From assembly GCA_965221985.1 (NCBI GenBank), contig OZ244928.1, forward strand, positions 1,116,001-1,180,000: a stretch of 64,000 nucleotides of DNA, given 5' to 3'. Positions 63,512-64,000 of this stretch are shown here, piece by piece. The position numbers and the translations under genes were made by a program. The notes below the pieces were generated by a model. It searched no databases and was not told the DNA's origin. It was given only the letters and a program-made list of their open reading frames with translations. The first letter of the stretch is position 1. The number at the start of each line of letters is the position of its first letter. Source of the DNA: J054 sp965221985 (GTDB lineage: Bacteria; Pseudomonadota; Gammaproteobacteria; Steroidobacterales; GCA-2729495).

Positions 63512-64000
63512 CTATTCGACTGCTTTGCAATCTAGAGCAAACGCGAAATCCGCATAGTCCTTTCGGCAGGACCAACGACTGATGATTTTGTCATCAGCAT
63601 CTTTGCAAACAAATGGACTGTCCAGGCTTACGCGCTTACAGCTGATGTCGTAGCCGCTGATTCCCAACAGGGCGCGACTGCTTACTGGTTTTCCGCCTGT
63701 GCAATGCAGTTCAACATGGTATTTAATGGATCCCATACCGCCTTCAGCATAGCTAATATCACTTGATTCGCGGCGTGTGTAGATCAATCCGTCGGCCGAG
63801 CTTTCGCAGTTGGGTTTTTCCATCATGGCGACATCCCTGGAAGCCGGATTCCAATAAAAGAAAAAATCATATAACAGTTGTTCTGCGACACCCGGCTCTA
63901 GTTCTGGGTTTTTGCTCGTCTGGCTAGATTGGAGGGGTCCAACGGCTGTGCAACTAACCGTAAAAATGCCGACTACATTAAGAAGTAATAGCCTGATTAT
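63512..64000 (-). CDS. lipoprotein of unknown function (5' end beyond window)
   Basis: My reverse-strand reading shows the frame open to the right edge, giving at least 163 residues. The visible N-terminus IIRLLLLNVVGIFTVSC-TAVG is a lipoprotein signal with lipobox FTVSC, lacking only its first residues. An internal ATG-ATG at 63826 is therefore not the start. The mature part has several cysteines (EKPNCESS, VELHCTGG, YDISCKRV, PFVCKDA, WSCRKD) suggesting disulfides and a small periplasmic domain with beta character. No family recognised. Confidence 0.75.
   Translation of the reverse strand: MIRLLLLNVVGIFTVSCTAVGPLQSSQTSKNPELEPGVAEQLLYDFFFYWNPASRDVAMMEKPNCESSADGLIYTRRESSDISYAEGGMGSIKYHVELHCTGGKPVSSRALLGISGYDISCKRVSLDSPFVCKDADDKIISRWSCRKDYADFAFALDCKAVE

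Overview
The window reads as chromosome of a gammaproteobacterium outside the Enterobacterales. The signs are a 16S gene of gammaproteobacterial type, a fused chorismate mutase/prephenate dehydrogenase, glutathione-dependent formaldehyde dehydrogenase, RppH, MepM/AnmK beside TyrS, and a 16S-tRNA-Ile-tRNA-Ala-23S-5S operon. I cannot name the genus. No phage, IS transposase or CRISPR array is visible.

Layout. (1) 1-5.1 kb: an ABC-transporter ATPase cut by the window edge, then an accessory patch holding a broken vapC, a TPR/TonB-C protein, two families of short repeats, and a winged-helix + nucleotidyltransferase pair that looks like a toxin-antitoxin cassette bracketed by those repeats. (2) 5.1-21.4 kb: housekeeping genes: a TolB-propeller/amidohydrolase protein, frmA, tyrA, a FecCD permease, rppH, a DUF6776-like protein, a bactofilin, ppx, ppk1, anmK, mepM and tyrS. 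(3) 21.5-29.3 kb: one rRNA operon with promoter, two boxA sites, both spacer tRNAs and a terminator. Its 23S gene is about 4.9 kb because four group I introns interrupt it. Three lie at E. coli positions 1917, 1931 and 1951, leaving exons of only 14 and 20 nt, and one lies near 2604. Two introns carry LAGLIDADG endonucleases. The 16S gene has an extended helix 10.

(4) 29.4-45.1 kb: an island that starts right after the rRNA terminator and ends at a degenerate second copy of the 23S 3' end, 5S and terminator. It encodes an exported caspase-like protease, an ECF-like sigma factor with a long N-terminal extension, a translationally coupled one-span membrane protein with a PPC-like outer domain (probable anti-sigma/sensor), a 1200-aa exported TPR-CHAT protein, a YbjN-like protein, two lipoproteins (one with Sel1 repeats) and several unknown exported proteins. 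This is the best candidate for an undescribed system: a cell-envelope cassette with two different caspase-clan (CD) protease folds and its own transcriptional switch.

(5) 45.1-51.8 kb: a universal stress protein with a helical tail, a lipoprotein cytochrome c, an APC permease, a DUF2238-like membrane protein, a gene remnant, and a tightly packed DUF1538-DUF1538-PII-CBS operon. (6) 52.0-63.2 kb: a complete glycogen operon transcribed leftward, malQ-glgC-glgA-glgB-glgP-glgX, covering ADP-glucose synthesis, polymerisation, branching, phosphorolysis, debranching and maltodextrin recycling. A lipoprotein gene runs off the right edge.
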